A stretch of 64,000 bases of DNA from Zygnema cylindricum (taxonomy: Eukaryota > Streptophyta > Zygnematophyceae > Zygnematales > Zygnemataceae). The stretch is from positions 1-64,000 of the forward strand of contig JBBHKE010001766.1 in the NCBI GenBank assembly GCA_037447655.1, given 5' to 3'. The first letter of the stretch is position 1; the number at the start of each line of letters is the position of its first letter. Below the pieces are notes generated by a model, which searched no databases, was not told the DNA's origin, and worked only from the letters and a program-made list of their open reading frames with translations. The position numbers and the translations under genes are program-made. This document shows positions 1 to 11,895 of the stretch, piece after piece.

Positions 1-1
1 A

Positions 2-2253
2 ATTTACAGTAAATCTAAGGAACAACATGTAATTCATTTAAGAAAAGTGTTAGAAAGGTTAAAAGAAAGAAAATTATACGGAAAATTGTCAAAATCCAGC
101 TTTCTTAAAAGTGAACAATTATTTTTGAGACATATAGTTAGTGGGGAAGGTGTTAAAACACATCCATCCAAAATCAATGCAATCAAAAATTGGAAGCAAC
201 CTACTAATGTCTCGGAAGTTAGATCATTTTTGGGATTGGCCACTTACTACAGGAAAATTATAAAGAACTTCACTATGATCGCCGCATCTTTGACGGATTT
301 ACTTCGGGAAAAGGAGACGTTTGTGTGGGGAGCTGATCAAGAGAGAGCATTCGAGGAACTAAAAGGGAAGTTGACCTCTACCCCTACACTGGTGTATCCT
401 GACCCTGCTGGAGAATTTGAAGTTTTGATCACTATAGATGCATCTGATAAAGGTCTAGGTGCAATCATAAGTCAGAAAGTTGGTAAACACTTTCATCCTA
501 TTGCTTTTGAGTCTAGAAATTTGAATGATGCTGAAAAGAATTATCCGGCACAGGAAAAGGAATTACTAGCAATTGTACATGCATTGGTGAAATGGCGTTG
601 TTATTTGCATAATAAATAATTTACGGTTAACTGTGATAATAAAGCACTTTCTTATCTACAAAGATAAAGCGGTGCACAGATTATGACTGGCAGACAAGTT
701 AGGTGGATGCAGAAATTGGCATATTTCAAATTTAATGTCAAACATATACCCGGGAAGACAAATGTAGTAGCAGATCCTTTAAGTAGATGTTTTGAAATAA
801 GAGTTATGGTGGAAGATGAATTATTTTTAGATGTTGTTAGAAATGGTTATGATAAAGATCCATATTTTGCTGTGATTTGCAAAAACATTTCGTGAGGGAA
901 TTCTGACCCATTGAATGAGAGACATGTCAAAAACTTCAGACTAGAGGATGGTTTATTGCATTTGCAAATAAGGGATAGATTATGCATTCCTGAAGTGGGA
1001 GACTTAAGAAAACAACTTTTTGAAGAAGCTCATGAGCATTTAGGACATCTTGGTCGAGATAAAACTCTAAGCCGCTTACAGAGTAGATTGTTTTGGCCTG
1101 GATGGCAAACGGGGTGTCGAAACATGTGGAAAGTTGTGTCCTTTGCCAGCAGAGCAAACCTAGTAAACAAAAACCTAGGGGTCTCTTAAAACCGTTGGAT
1201 ATCCGTGAAAGACCATGGGAATCTGTCAGTATGGATTTTATTGTCAGTTTGCCAGCTACATCTAGAAGAAATGACAGTATCCTAGTTGTAGTTGATAGGT
1301 TCAGTAAAATGGAAATTTTTATCCCTTGCAAAACCACTCATTCCGTTGTAGATATTGCAAAGTTATATTTTGACAACGTGGTTAGACATCATGGAGTTCC
1401 TCTATCTATTGTCAATGATAAAGATTCTAAATTTACGTATTCTTTTTGGAAAGGCTTAAATTTAGGCACTGAATTGAAAATGAGTACCGCTTATCATCCT
1501 TAGACAGATGGACAGACAAAAAGGATGAACCGTACACTAGAGGAAATGCTTAGGATTGTTTGCAGTGGAGTTCAGAACACATGGGAATCTAAACTGCCAT
1601 TAATAGAATTTTCATACAATTCATGTTAACATGCTAGTACAGGATTCTCACCATTTAAAGTAGCATACGGATACCAACCTAGATAAGCATAAGACTCAAT
1701 AACAGGGGTCACTCAAGAGAATAAAGGTTCTAGAATAGAGTTTTGGGAAAACATTCAAACAGTTTGGAGAACTGTCCGTGATGCATTAGTAGAGGCACAA
1801 AGGAGGCAAGAATTAAATGCTAACCGCAAACAAGGTGATTGGGTGTTACGCACTGGAGACAAGGTTTGGCTTTCTACAACTCATTACAGGTGCAAGATCA
1901 AGGAACAATCGGATCCTACGGGGAAATTTGCTCCTAAGTTCATTGGACCATTTACTCTAATCGAGATGATATCGTCAGTTGCTGCCAAATTCAACTTTCC
2001 GCCTTCAACAAAAATTCATCCAGTGATACAAATTAGCCAATTGAAACCAGCGAATCTTCGACCAACCAAAGGAGAATTGGAATTGGATCCTTCAGTAATT
2101 ATAGAACCTGAAGTCCACAGATGGGTAATAGATTGGGTTGGTCAACGGTTCAAGGTCGGCGATACTATATTCTGGCAAGTGCATTATCTAGGAAGGCCCG
2201 AGGATGAGTTTACTTTAGAGGATAAAAATTCTGAATTTTTACAGAGGTATTAG
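2..2253 (+). pseudogene. Gypsy pol remnant: RT C-terminus, RNase H, integrase, chromodomain
   Basis: The reading starts inside RT, shortly after the FIDD active-site region known from the sister copy. The RT connection ([11 protein letters not shown]) is at about 215-255. RNase H starts with TIDASDKGLGA at about 430-465 and includes the AQEKELLAIVHAL helix. The integrase zinc-binding region follows (HEHLGHLGRDKT near 1030-1068, CVLCQQSK near 1135-1160). The catalytic core shows VSMDFIV near 1225 and NDKDSKF near 1411, where the usual SDRDSKF has changed. The C-terminal part carries HPVIQISQLKPA and an EPEVHRWVIDW...EDEFTLED stretch that resembles a chromodomain. Breaks: in-frame stops near 617, 665, 893, 1501 and 1627, and a frameshift near 1093-1110. 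It cannot make a full polyprotein. Confidence 0.9.
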
Positions 2254-2319
2254 AGACACAATAATATAGAGGTCGGGTCTTGAGAATTAAAGATGTTTTA
2301 ATAGAGGGCAGTTAAAAAT

Positions 2320-2329
2320 AAGGAGGGGA
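2320..2329 (+). other. Polypurine tract of Gypsy element 1
   Basis: AAGGAGGGGA lies three bases before the 3' LTR, where the plus-strand primer of an LTR element is expected. The sister element has the near-identical AAAGAGGGGA in the same place. Confidence 0.75.
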
Positions 2330-2332
2330 TGA

Positions 2333-3300
2333 TGTAACAGTAATAGCATATCGAACTTGTTTATAAAATGATATTTAGGAGTTATGATTATAGATTACTA
2401 AATTTGGTAGACGTTCGCGAAAGAATCACGCGATTTGGAGTTATATTTCAAAAGTTATAGCTATGGGTGCACTTAGGTGGCAGTGCGAGGTCTAAATAAC
2501 AGGTGGGTATCATTGAAACGGGTTAAGGGTCAAAATAGTACCGAAATTTCGCGTGAACGTTTCATAAAGTTCTAATGAAACGTTCAGTATGCATGGTACT
2601 TCGTTCCGTACAATTTTTAGTACGAAACGTCACTTTCACTTAAGGGAATTTCGTAGGAAGTTTCACATGCGAAATTTGTGACGCATGATCGTGCGAAGTC
2701 GCGTTTCGTTTGGCGCGCGCTTTTGCACGTAAATATTAGGCAGTGAAACGTAGCGTTTGATTGGTAAATAAAGTAATAAGTAGTTAGTAAGAGATTTCGC
2801 ACGTTTTTGCATTAGTCAGTCTGAGTCCTTGCTGATCAATGATTGGCCCAGGTAAAAGCCTGTTCAAACGGAGCTTTGACTCTGGCCTGGCTAGTCCAGG
2901 GCGATGATGGATAAATGGAGAAGTGTAAAAGGAGAGTAGACATCTTTTCTTTTGGAAAAGTTTGTGGAAATTCCGGCTGATCTTTGTCCTGAGCGATTAA
3001 TACCAAATTGGAGAAAAGGAATTTTGCATTGAAATCTCTTACCAACTAAATAGTGTTTTAGTAGTTAAGAGATAGAATCATTAAGAGTGGAGAGTAGTGG
3101 AAAACACTTTAATAAGAAGGGTTGAGCCACGAGGGCAAGAGACCAAGCTAATGTTATGTGGACAGAAGCTTCTTATAATTTAAAGTTTATCCTTATGTGA
3201 GTGTTGTCAAATGTGGATGTGTGTTTTCCAATGTGTGGAATGTGTGGTTGGAATTGTTTGTAGTAATGGGATTTTCTGAGAGGTAGGAGATCCTGTTACA
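2333..3300 (+). repeat. 3' LTR of Gypsy element 1 (968 bp)
   Basis: Begins TGTAACAG and ends CTGTTACA, giving short inverted termini TGTAAC/GTTACA. It aligns end to end with 13797-14764 (968 bp) and 6920-7889 (970 bp). It carries the same internal blocks, such as the CGTTTCATAAAGTTCTAATG region near 2560 and the AGGAGATCCTGTTACA end. Confidence 0.93.
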
Positions 3301-4555
3301 AATGGCTTGTGCTATTTTGTTCCTTCTGAGTGTGTCCATTAGGATGCTCAGATTCATCCCGTGTCACATGAATTCTCGTCAGAAATAGTGTCTTGTGACA
3401 GACTGTCTCGAGCTGGTATTTTACTACCGATTTTAATATCGTCCTTGTCAAATATAGGGTCCCTCAAAATATCGCCAACAACAAAATATCGTCGATGGTA
3501 CAAGCTTCCTAAATCTCTTGGAAATTAACATTTTGGCATAAATAGGTACAGTACTGTAGCGCATGAAGTCTCACTTTTCAAACTGTGACACTGTTATAAT
3601 TTGACACACAAGCCGACAAATTCTAATAAACGGGACAAAATGCAATTGACACGTGTCTACGTGTGATAAATTGTGACAATCGGAGTGAGGTTTTTGATGA
3701 ATGGTGTCAAAACGTGACAAATGGTGAAGTCATCTCTATTAAAAAAAAATAGACCTTTGGTCGCCGTTTTGGAAACCTTTAAATAGGCGTTTGTGTGTCC
3801 GTCCGCGTGACCTTAAACCACGTCGGCGAGACGACGAACACAACAATGACCGCGACTACGCCGACACTGACGACCGTTCAAATTTTGGTAGCGTTTGTCC
3901 GCTCGTTCGTCTGCGCGTTGTCCGCGACCACTACATTTGCAACGAACACGACAAGTACACTATGAATCGTTATTAACGTTAAGAAATTATTAGAGTCGGT
4001 AATTAAATAGTGTAATTAACGATAATTTGAGTTTTGCAACGTTTCAAAAAAAAAGCTTAATGCTAATTGATCCATAACGATGATTTAGGTACACCGGATA
4101 AGCCGTAATTATATATACAGTAAATTAGGTAGAAACACAAGATTTGACAATCCATAGAGCGTCCTTTCTTTTTCCTATAATTAATCCATAATTCTAATTT
4201 GGATTTCCGAGTTAATAATTAATACACCATTCATACTTATACACAAAAATAGGTACGATTACAAAACTGTTAATTCTAACCGTAGTTTTGTAAGCAACCG
4301 ACATAAGGAAACTACATTTTCCGTACGATTTTCCGTAACGAAATACATTTTTGTATGAACAAACACCTTTCGTACACCACACTATTCAAGAAATGCGTAC
4401 ATCATAGTTATTAAGGCTAATTTGCGAGAACTCTAATTAACGTCAAAGAAAAATTAGTGATGTCAATTCTATTCCAAGTTTCGAGGTCAAATTTTGGGGG
4501 CGCATATATATAGAGTACATAATGCTTATAAATATTCACGGTGTAGTGTTGGGTA
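3301..4555. other. Non-coding stretch, nothing recognised
   Basis: There is no coding signal I would defend. A short GC-richer patch at about 3785-3965 holds a 61-codon open frame rich in Arg and Asp, which resembles no family and looks fortuitous. The remainder is AT-rich with short A/T runs. Confidence 0.5.
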
Positions 4556-4563
4556 TCGAGGGC

Positions 4564-5034
4564 CAAAGGTCGCAAAAGTCAAAATTTTAGATAACCGAAA
4601 CCAACCCTTTTTTTTTTTTAAATCTGAGTACCTGGCGCCCGACCGGGTTATGTAACGCTCCTAAATTGTTAACCGTTTACCGAAACGCGTTTACAAAAAT
4701 AAAAGTAAACCAAAACTCGATTTCTCGGGACTAACCGTACCCGTCTGTACCCAAAAAATTTCAAAATTAGTGGTACATCTCCCGTATACCTTCCACGATA
4801 ATAAGAGCACAAAGTAAAATAATGTTGGATTTTTATCCACAATACAAATTTTTTCTTTTTATTTCGTTTTTTGCATACCCGACCGTAACCGATTTTGTTT
4901 TGTGTATCAACAGCCCAAATCCGCCCGGCCCCCCAAATTTGGCAATGAAATTCGTTCCGGGTCCAACATAATCGGTCGGTTAACTATTGGTCACGGTTTT
5001 GGTTAAGGTTTTGGTTGCCCGTTTGCGACCTCTG
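4564..5034. mobile_element. hAT-like MITE, copy A (471 bp)
   Basis: The termini are CAAAGGTCGCAA (4564-4575) and TTGCGACCTCTG (5023-5034), inverted repeats of 12 bp with one mismatch. The element is flanked by a perfect 8-bp direct repeat TCGAGGGC at 4556-4563 and 5035-5042. An 8-bp target duplication with CAG/CAA-type ends is the hallmark of hAT transposons. There is no transposase, so it is non-autonomous. A second family member is at 18533-19027 with matching internal text, including a run of T after about 45 bases and the AAATTAGTGGTACATCTCC block. Confidence 0.88.
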
Positions 5035-5042
5035 TCGAGGGC

Positions 5043-6914
5043 CCATTGCCGTTATTCGATATGTTCCGAAATTTGGGTACTCGATAATCGATATATCGTT
5101 TCGATATATCGTTTCGATATATCGAAAAGCATAATATCGCGATATTTTTGCGATATATCGACCGAAACCCCTCCCCCCGTGGCGCGCGCTCAGTTGGGGG
5201 GGGGGAAGGGGAGATTTTTAGTACAATTTTTCATACTATTTTCCATACTAGATCTGAACGAACACCCACCCTTTACCAAATATATAGCTATAATTTATGT
5301 TGGTCTCGATACGATATATCAAAGCGTCATAAAACAACACATTATGCATGCCTGTATAACATGCATAATAAAACACAACATGAACCATGCACGTGTAACG
5401 GGCATTGTTTGACTTGTTTGACCAAAAAATGCCAATTTTGTTAGTTTCAATTTCCGATAGTAGGTTTGTTTTTTGACACTGAACGTAGCGCAAAATAGAC
5501 GGCCCGCAAAAATAGCTGTTGTTGCCACGACAACTAAAGGATTGCGCTAGCTGCCGTAAATCTTCCGACTAATAATTTTGTTCGAGAATATTAAAAAAAC
5601 AAAAGAGCTTCACGAAAATTACCCCTCGAAATTTGTTTGAAAAGTATTTCGGCGTCGCACACTAGAAGTACCTTTTTAGTTTTAATTGCTGGTCCAAGAA
5701 AATTTTTGAGACGCTTGGAAGAGCTTAAAAAAACATTTCCGATTTTCATTCCTCCATTTATTACCGAAAACTTGGTCCTTGCCATCCAGTGTGCCAAACC
5801 CTAACTTCACACGACCAGTCTGACCGTACGTATGTACGTATGTATGTATGTATTGTTAGGTTCGCTGTGGAAATGATTTATGTACATTTACCGTTGTGTT
5901 TTAGTTCAGTTTCTGGTCCTAGTTTAATGTGCAGATTTAGTTGACGTTGTTTGGTTTCGATTGGCGTCGTGTGGATTGTTTTGTCTCGTCTGTTGCGAAT
6001 TGTCTGGTACGACGCTTGATGTAATTTAGTGTGACATACTTGTTACGTAAACTTCAGTGCGTGTCATTTAATTTTGGCACACACTGTTTGATTAGGCGCA
6101 CTTCGCCTTCTCCCTGTCACGTTGTAATTTATGGGTTTACCACTAAGGGTATGCCCCCATGTGCATAAGTAAGGGTTTTTTTCTGTTGTTTTCCTGTAAA
6201 ACTTAGCGTCGTACTGCCTAAGTTCTGACCGTACGAAGGAATCGCAAATTTGTAGGTTACAATTTGCGTCATCCGCAAACTCAGAATGTACGAAAATTTG
6301 TTGTCTTGTGTTTTTCGAACCACTTCGACGACAAAAAACGTCATCTTAAACCTTATCTTTAAAACACATGCGCGATGTGTTTTAAAACTAGGGATTTTCT
6401 ATAAACAAATAGGAACATATATTCGCACGTGCCGTAATTTTCGAAAAAATTCACACGATTTCTAAAGACAAAGAAAAATACAGAATTCGCTATGTTTTGT
6501 CTATTAGCTTTCAATATGACAAAGAATTGTACTCAATTTGTTTTGTTGTATCCGTTTTCGTCCAGTACGGATTTTGTTTTGTAGGAGTCTCGAAATTCTA
6601 ATGCCATTTCACGTCGACCCGATAGGAGACACGAAGGCAAAACGCATCATTCTTCGACCGTGAAACTGCATAGTCTGGGAGGCGGTACATCTATAATGTC
6701 ACTGTAAGGCATACGACGTCACAAGCATTTCCAAAAAATAACGTGCGGCCACAGATTTTAAACTTTGACAACCGTCACAGTTATTTTCGACGTATAGAAT
6801 CATCAGAAGCGTAAGTTACTATTTCGTCTTTACAAACATAGGGACTCTTGAAAGCCGGGTCCGGCGGATCCGCATAAAATACAATGTAAGTTCGCTAAGT
6901 TACAAGGACATGGC
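5043..6914. other. Non-coding stretch with a GATATATCG palindromic patch
   Basis: At about 5084-5165 the unit CGATATATCG repeats in self-complementary form. It is followed by a C/G-homopolymer patch near 5170-5210 and a short GTATGTAC-type run at 5826-5856. No coding region is supported; open frames here are short and compositionally random. The last bases before the Gypsy insertion (6915-6919, GACAT) are its target duplication. Confidence 0.5.
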
Positions 6915-6919
6915 GACAT

Positions 6920-7889
6920 TGTAAAAGTAATAGCGGATCGAAATTTTTTATAAAGGGGTATTTAGGTGTTATGATCAAAGAGTACTAAATTTGGTAGAGG
7001 TACGCGAAAGAATCACTCTATTTGGAGTTATATTTTAAAAGTTATAGCAATGTGTGTATTTAGGTGACAGCATGGGGTCTAAATAACAAGTGGGTATCAT
7101 TGAAATGGGTTAAGGGTCAAATTAGTACCGAAATTACGCGTCTACGTTTCATAAAGTTCTAATGAAACGCTTAGTATGCACGGTGGTTCGTTTCGTACAA
7201 ATTTTAGTACGAAACGTCACTTTCAATTAAGGGAATTTCGTTGGAAGTTTCGCGTGCGAAATTTGTTACGCACGATAGTGCGAAGTCGCGTTTCGTTTCG
7301 CGCGCACTTTTGCACGTAAATGTTACGTAGTGAAACGTAACGTTTGATTGGTTAGTAAAGTGCTAAGTAGTTAGTAAGAGATTTCGCACGTTTTTGCATT
7401 GGTCAGTCTGAGTCCTTGCTGATCAATGATTGGCCCAGGTAAAAGTCCTCTTAAAACAGAGCGTTGACTCTGGCCTGACGATTCCAAGGCGATGATGGAT
7501 AAATAGTGAAGTGTAAGAGGAGAGAAGGCATCTTTTCCTTTAGAAAAGTTTGTTGAAATTCCGGCTATTCTATGTCCTGAGCGATTAATACCAAATTGGA
7601 GAAAAGGCATTTTGCATTGAAATCTCTTACTAACTAAATAGTGTTTTAGTAGTTAAGAGATAGAATCATTAAGAGTGGAGAGTAGTGGAAAACACTTTAA
7701 TAAGAAGGGTTGAGCCATAAAGGCAAGAGACCAAGCTAATGTTATATGGACAGAAGCTTCTTCTAATTTAAAGTTTATCCTTATGTGAGTGTTGTCCAAT
7801 GTGGATGTGTATTTTCCAATGTGTGGAATGTGTGGTTGGGATTGTTTGTAGTAATGGGATTTTTCTGAGATGTAGGAGATCTCGTTACA
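6920..7889 (+). repeat. 5' LTR of Gypsy element 2 (970 bp)
   Basis: It starts TGTAAAAGTAATAGCGG and ends TCTCGTTACA. It aligns along its full length with the 3' LTR at 13797, with visible substitutions, for example the end reads TGTAGGAGATCTCGTTACA versus GGTAGGAGATCCTGTTACA. The divergence means the insertion is not recent. Confidence 0.94.
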
Positions 7890-7891
7890 TA

Positions 7892-7903
7892 TGGTATCGG
7901 AGC
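7892..7903 (+). other. Primer-binding site, initiator tRNA-Met type
   Basis: TGGTATCGGAGC starts two bases after the 5' LTR. It differs at one base from TGGTATCAGAGC, the common plant LTR-element primer-binding site complementary to the 3' end of initiator tRNA-Met. Confidence 0.88.
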
Positions 7904-8608
7904 TTTGAATAGAAACCAGGGAGAAGTTTGCTCACCCGAAAATTGGCTGCCGTGATCGGTGAGGGTGCTCTGACCAGTGTCGCTAGAACCAAATGTGAAG
8001 TGGTAGGGGATTGGAGGGAAACTAAGTGACCACACTGCCAGCGGCCGCTGGTTAGATGTGGGGTGTGCTTAGGTCGTAAGGACTAAGGCGGGGTGGGCAG
8101 TGTAGCCACCGCTGAAGCTCACTCCAATTGCCTAGAGGCCAAACAAACTTGCCTTCTCCTAGCAATGATTCATGTGTAGAGGGAGGGCTTGAAGCCATGA
8201 AAGGTGAGGATATGAGGATTATAGAACAAAAGATCCTAATTTAGTGGGAAATGGGAAATTTGCTAATGGAGGAGAAGGAAAGTGGAGTACTTTACTTATT
8301 CAAGAGCAAAAGAGTCCATAAATTATTCAAAACTTTTCAAACCCTAAATCTTACCTTTGATAGCTTTGAATTTTGTTGTTGCAAAATTTGTGGGGAAATT
8401 CTTACCTTCTATTCCAATGTTGGGAAATTGAAAATTTGAATTTGTACTAACTTACTTTTAATGTCTTTTAAATTTCTCAGATTTTGATCTTTTCAAAGGA
8501 TTTGTTAAAGAGAAGAAGTCTTGAATTGGAGCAATCTGCGGACTTCAAATATGCAACAAATTTCATTGGGAAATTATACTCTATCTTTCTTTTGCTTGAT
8601 TTCATTGT
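7904..8608 (+). other. Untranslated leader of Gypsy element 2
   Basis: About 700 bases lie between the primer-binding site and the first gag start codon. There is no open frame of note. A long leader is common in Gypsy elements. Confidence 0.6.
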
Positions 8609-9952
8609 TTGATAATGGCAAATTTTGCATGGAAACGTGAAATGGAGAATGCTTTGAATGTGTTGAAGAAGCAAATTGTGAAATTGGTCAAAAGATTTAA
8701 TAATCATGTTGCCGCTGTGGATGAAACCATTTCCGAATTGAAAAGTGAATTGAAATTTGTCAAAGAAAATGGAAATGTTTCAAATGAGAAATTAGATGAA
8801 CTTATTAACTTAATTCAGGCCAAGAATGATATGAATGACCAAAAGGGTGAGAGTAGTAAAAGAAATGCAAATTCTAGGGAGGATGATCATGATAGACCTA
8901 AGAAAATAAGGGATCTGAAATTGTCTATTAGTGAGGCACCATCGTTTGATGGTAAGAGGATCGATGAGTTGAATGCTTAGATTTTTCATATGGAGTATTA
9001 TTTCGAGTCTAGAAATTGCGATCGTGATGATTATACTCTTTTTGCTGTTAGCTGTTTGAAAGGCGATGCTCAAATTTGGTATTATACTTTGAGAAGGTCT
9101 AAATTGATTCCTGATAATGCTGATTGCGAAAATTTTAAAACCGCGATCAAATCGCGTTTCATGTTTGTCACTTTTAAATCCAGAATGCAAGAAAAGTGGT
9201 TGAGTTGTAAGCAGAGTGGATATATGAAGAATTATATTGTGGAATTTGACTCATCTAGCATTCATGTCATAGGGGATCTGTGAAGGATTATATTGTGGAA
9301 TTTGACTCATTAGCATTGATGTCATAGGTTTGACTGATGTAATGGCTAAATTGCATTTCTCGAACTATTTGAATCCTATACTAAAATCAGAACTAAAACA
9401 TCAAAAATTAATAATTTGAAGGAATTACAAGATAAGTCATTGGAATTAGAGGATCAGTTGGGGTATAATCGGGAAACTCGATCACTCAGGGGTAATTTGA
9501 ATGAAGTATCAAAGTGGGATGAGGAGGAATTTGTTGAAGAGGGTCGGAATGTTGGTGTGGTGAATAGGCAAAATATCTTCGAGGGAAATCAAAAGGGTGG
9601 ACATAGTGTTAAATTTAACAATAGAGGGGGATACATTAAAAGTCTTAAACCAAGCATTAATGCCCAAAAGCCTAACCTTACCATCCTTACATGAACTATT
9701 TGTCACAAAAAGGGTCATAGAGCATTTGAGTGTGCACAACTGAAAAAGATTAACTGTTATAACTGTGGAGAGGAGGGACATTTTAGTAGAGAGTGCATAA
9801 AACCCAAAAAGAAAGTCACTTGTTTCAAATGCTGAGGTCTAGATCATTACGCTAAAGACTGTACAGATAAAGGTTCTCTCAAAACAACCGAAGTAAATGA
9901 TGGTCTCCAAGAGGATATTGCATTATACCTAGCTAAGAAGGAAACCCAATAG
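8609..9952 (+). pseudogene. Gypsy gag (capsid and nucleocapsid), broken
   Basis: The ATG at 8609 opens a coiled-coil-like N-terminus rich in Glu, Lys and Asn. The retrotransposon gag capsid region follows (APSFDGKR, HMEYYFES, LKGDAQIWYY). A TAG at 8978-8980 sits in the same frame where a Trp is usual before IFHMEYY, consistent with a G-to-A change. A 50-bp-class tandem duplication near 9229-9330 breaks the frame. Three CCHC zinc knuckles follow at about 9690-9860. The first has lost its first Cys to TGA, the second (CYNCGEEGHFSREC) is intact, and the third has a TGA after its second Cys. The role is to package element RNA into virus-like particles; this copy cannot. Confidence 0.88.
9229..9330 (+). 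repeat. Short tandem duplication inside gag
   Basis: The text GGATTATATTGTGGAATTTG and what follows it appears twice, roughly 9232-9280 and 9286-9330. The second copy is slightly shortened. It disrupts the gag frame. Confidence 0.8.
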
Positions 9953-10086
9953 GTGGGAAACGGAAAGGACTAACTGAAAGTCCTCAGTTGAGTAAACCGG
10001 ATCCAGAAGTTAAAAAGTTAACTTTGGAGGGCAAATTAATGAATGTAAAATTTAGGATAGCTGAATTTATTATGATTCTCACTGCA

Positions 10087-10187
10087 CTGCATAGTTTAAA
10101 GAACCTCTTTGATGAAATTCTCAACAACAGACCTTAGTGCATAGTTTAAAGAACCTCTTTGATGAAATTCTCAACAACAGACCTTTG
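10087..10187 (+). repeat. ~54-bp tandem duplication before protease
   Basis: The block starting TGCATAGTTTAAAGAACC and ending AACAACAGACCT occurs twice back to back (about 10087-10135 and 10138-10185). Confidence 0.85.
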
Positions 10188-11839
10188 TTAGGACAGTTAA
10201 GTAATGATGACACCAGATACAGTTTGATTAGATTCGAGTCATTAATGGAAGGAAAAACGTTGAGAGTAATGGTTGATTTAGGTGCCACACATAATTTATT
10301 TCACATATGTTTGTAGAGGAAAATAGAATTCCTACTGTCATAAGGGAAAGGTCTTTACATGTTCAAGTGGCAAATGGTAATAAGTCCACATTAGACTTAC
10401 AAATTGACACGATAGAAGTTGATATCCAGGGTCATAAAATGAAAGTTGTGTGTGAAATAATGAATTTGGGAAGTGAAGAACTAATTCCAGGAAAGCCTTC
10501 GTTAACTGAACACAATCCTCAAATTAATTGGGAAATTAACACCTTGAAAGTAAGGTCTGAAAATAGTTCGAAGGTTTTGCAAGCATTATCTCCTAAGAAA
10601 TTGCATAGGAATCATATATATAACATAACCAGATTGGGAGTGGAAGGTTTGATATCTGCTAAACAATTTAAAAAGCACTCAAAAGATAAAACAAATCATT
10701 CTTTCTTGTTATTAGTAATTGAGGCATTTAATGATGAAAGAGGGGGAGAAAACACTAACATTGATGTCATCACTAATTCAGACACCACTAAAACTTTCAA
10801 AAAACTAAAATCTGACTTTGTAACTGGCATTAATACATCTGATGTTGTTGTTAAGTATTTGATTTTTGAATTTCAAGATGTTTCCCCAAGTGATTTACCC
10901 TCGGGAAGGCCACCTTCCCGAGATGTAGAACATGTTATTAACCTTGAACCTTGATGTAATCCTCCTGTCACAAGAATTTATAAACACAGTTTCTTTTAGT
11001 AGGAGGAGTTAAAGAAACAGATCAAAAAACTCTTAGAGAAAGGACATATTCAGCCCAACAAATCACCGTATGAAGCACTAGTTCTCTTTGTCAAAAAGAA
11101 GGACGGAACGTTGAGAATGTGTGTCGACTATCGTAGTCTGAACAAGATTAAGGTGAAGGATAAGTATCCGTTACCTTTAATTTTTGATTTGATAGATCGT
11201 TTAAAAGGAACTAAAGTATTTTCGTTGATTGACCCGCGTATTGGCTTTAATGAGGTTCCAATTAGAATTGAAGATGTTGATAAAAGTGCTTTCAAGACTA
11301 GGGTGGGTCATTTCGAATGGATAGTGATACCATTCGGCATAACGAATGCACCGCCTACTTACCAAAGATTAATGAACCAAACCTTTTCAAATCACATATA
11401 TGAGTTTGTCCAAGTGTTTATAGATGATATTTTAGTTTACAGTGAGTCTAAAAAACAACATGTAATCCATTTAAAAAGTGTTTTGGAAAGGTTAAGAGAA
11501 ACAAAATTATATGGAAAATTGTCAAAATCTAGTTTTCTTAAAAGTGAACAATTATTTTTGGGACATATAGTTAGTGGGGAAGGTGATAAAACAGATCCAT
11601 CCAAAATTTTAGCAATCCAAAATTGGAAACAACCTACTAATGTCACAGAAGTTAGATCGTTTTTGGGATTGGCCACTTATTACAAAAAATTTATCAGTAA
11701 CTTCAGTATGATCGCCGCACCTTTGACGAATTTACTTCGGGAGAAGGAGACGTTTGTGTAGGGAGCTGATCAGGAGGGAGAATTCGAGGAATTAAAAGGG
11801 AAGCTGACCTCTACCCCTACACTGGTCTCTCCTGACCCT

Positions 11840-11895
11840 ATCGAGGAATTTGAAGTTCTGATCACATCGAGGAATTTGAAGTTCTGATCACAACA
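11840..11895 (+). repeat. ~26-bp tandem duplication in RNase H
   Basis: ATCGAGGAATTTGAAGTTCT followed by GATCAC appears twice in direct succession. The sister element has it once (near 408-432), so this duplication happened in this copy. Confidence 0.85.

Larger units (their letters stand above)
1..3300 (+). mobile_element. Ty3/Gypsy chromovirus-like LTR element 1, 3' part
   Basis: The window opens inside pol of an LTR retrotransposon. Order is end of reverse transcriptase, RNase H, integrase, chromodomain-like end, polypurine tract, 3' LTR. This RT-RH-INT order is that of Gypsy elements. The 5' half lies outside the window. It belongs to the same family as the complete element at 6920-14764: both have 968-bp 3' LTRs and closely matching pol text. 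The bases after the LTR are AATGG, which would be the target duplication if the missing 5' flank matches. Confidence 0.93.

Noticed and set aside
3791-3976. Arg/Asp-rich 61-codon open frame in a GC-richer patch
   Set aside because: Short, no recognisable domain, no supporting signals around it.
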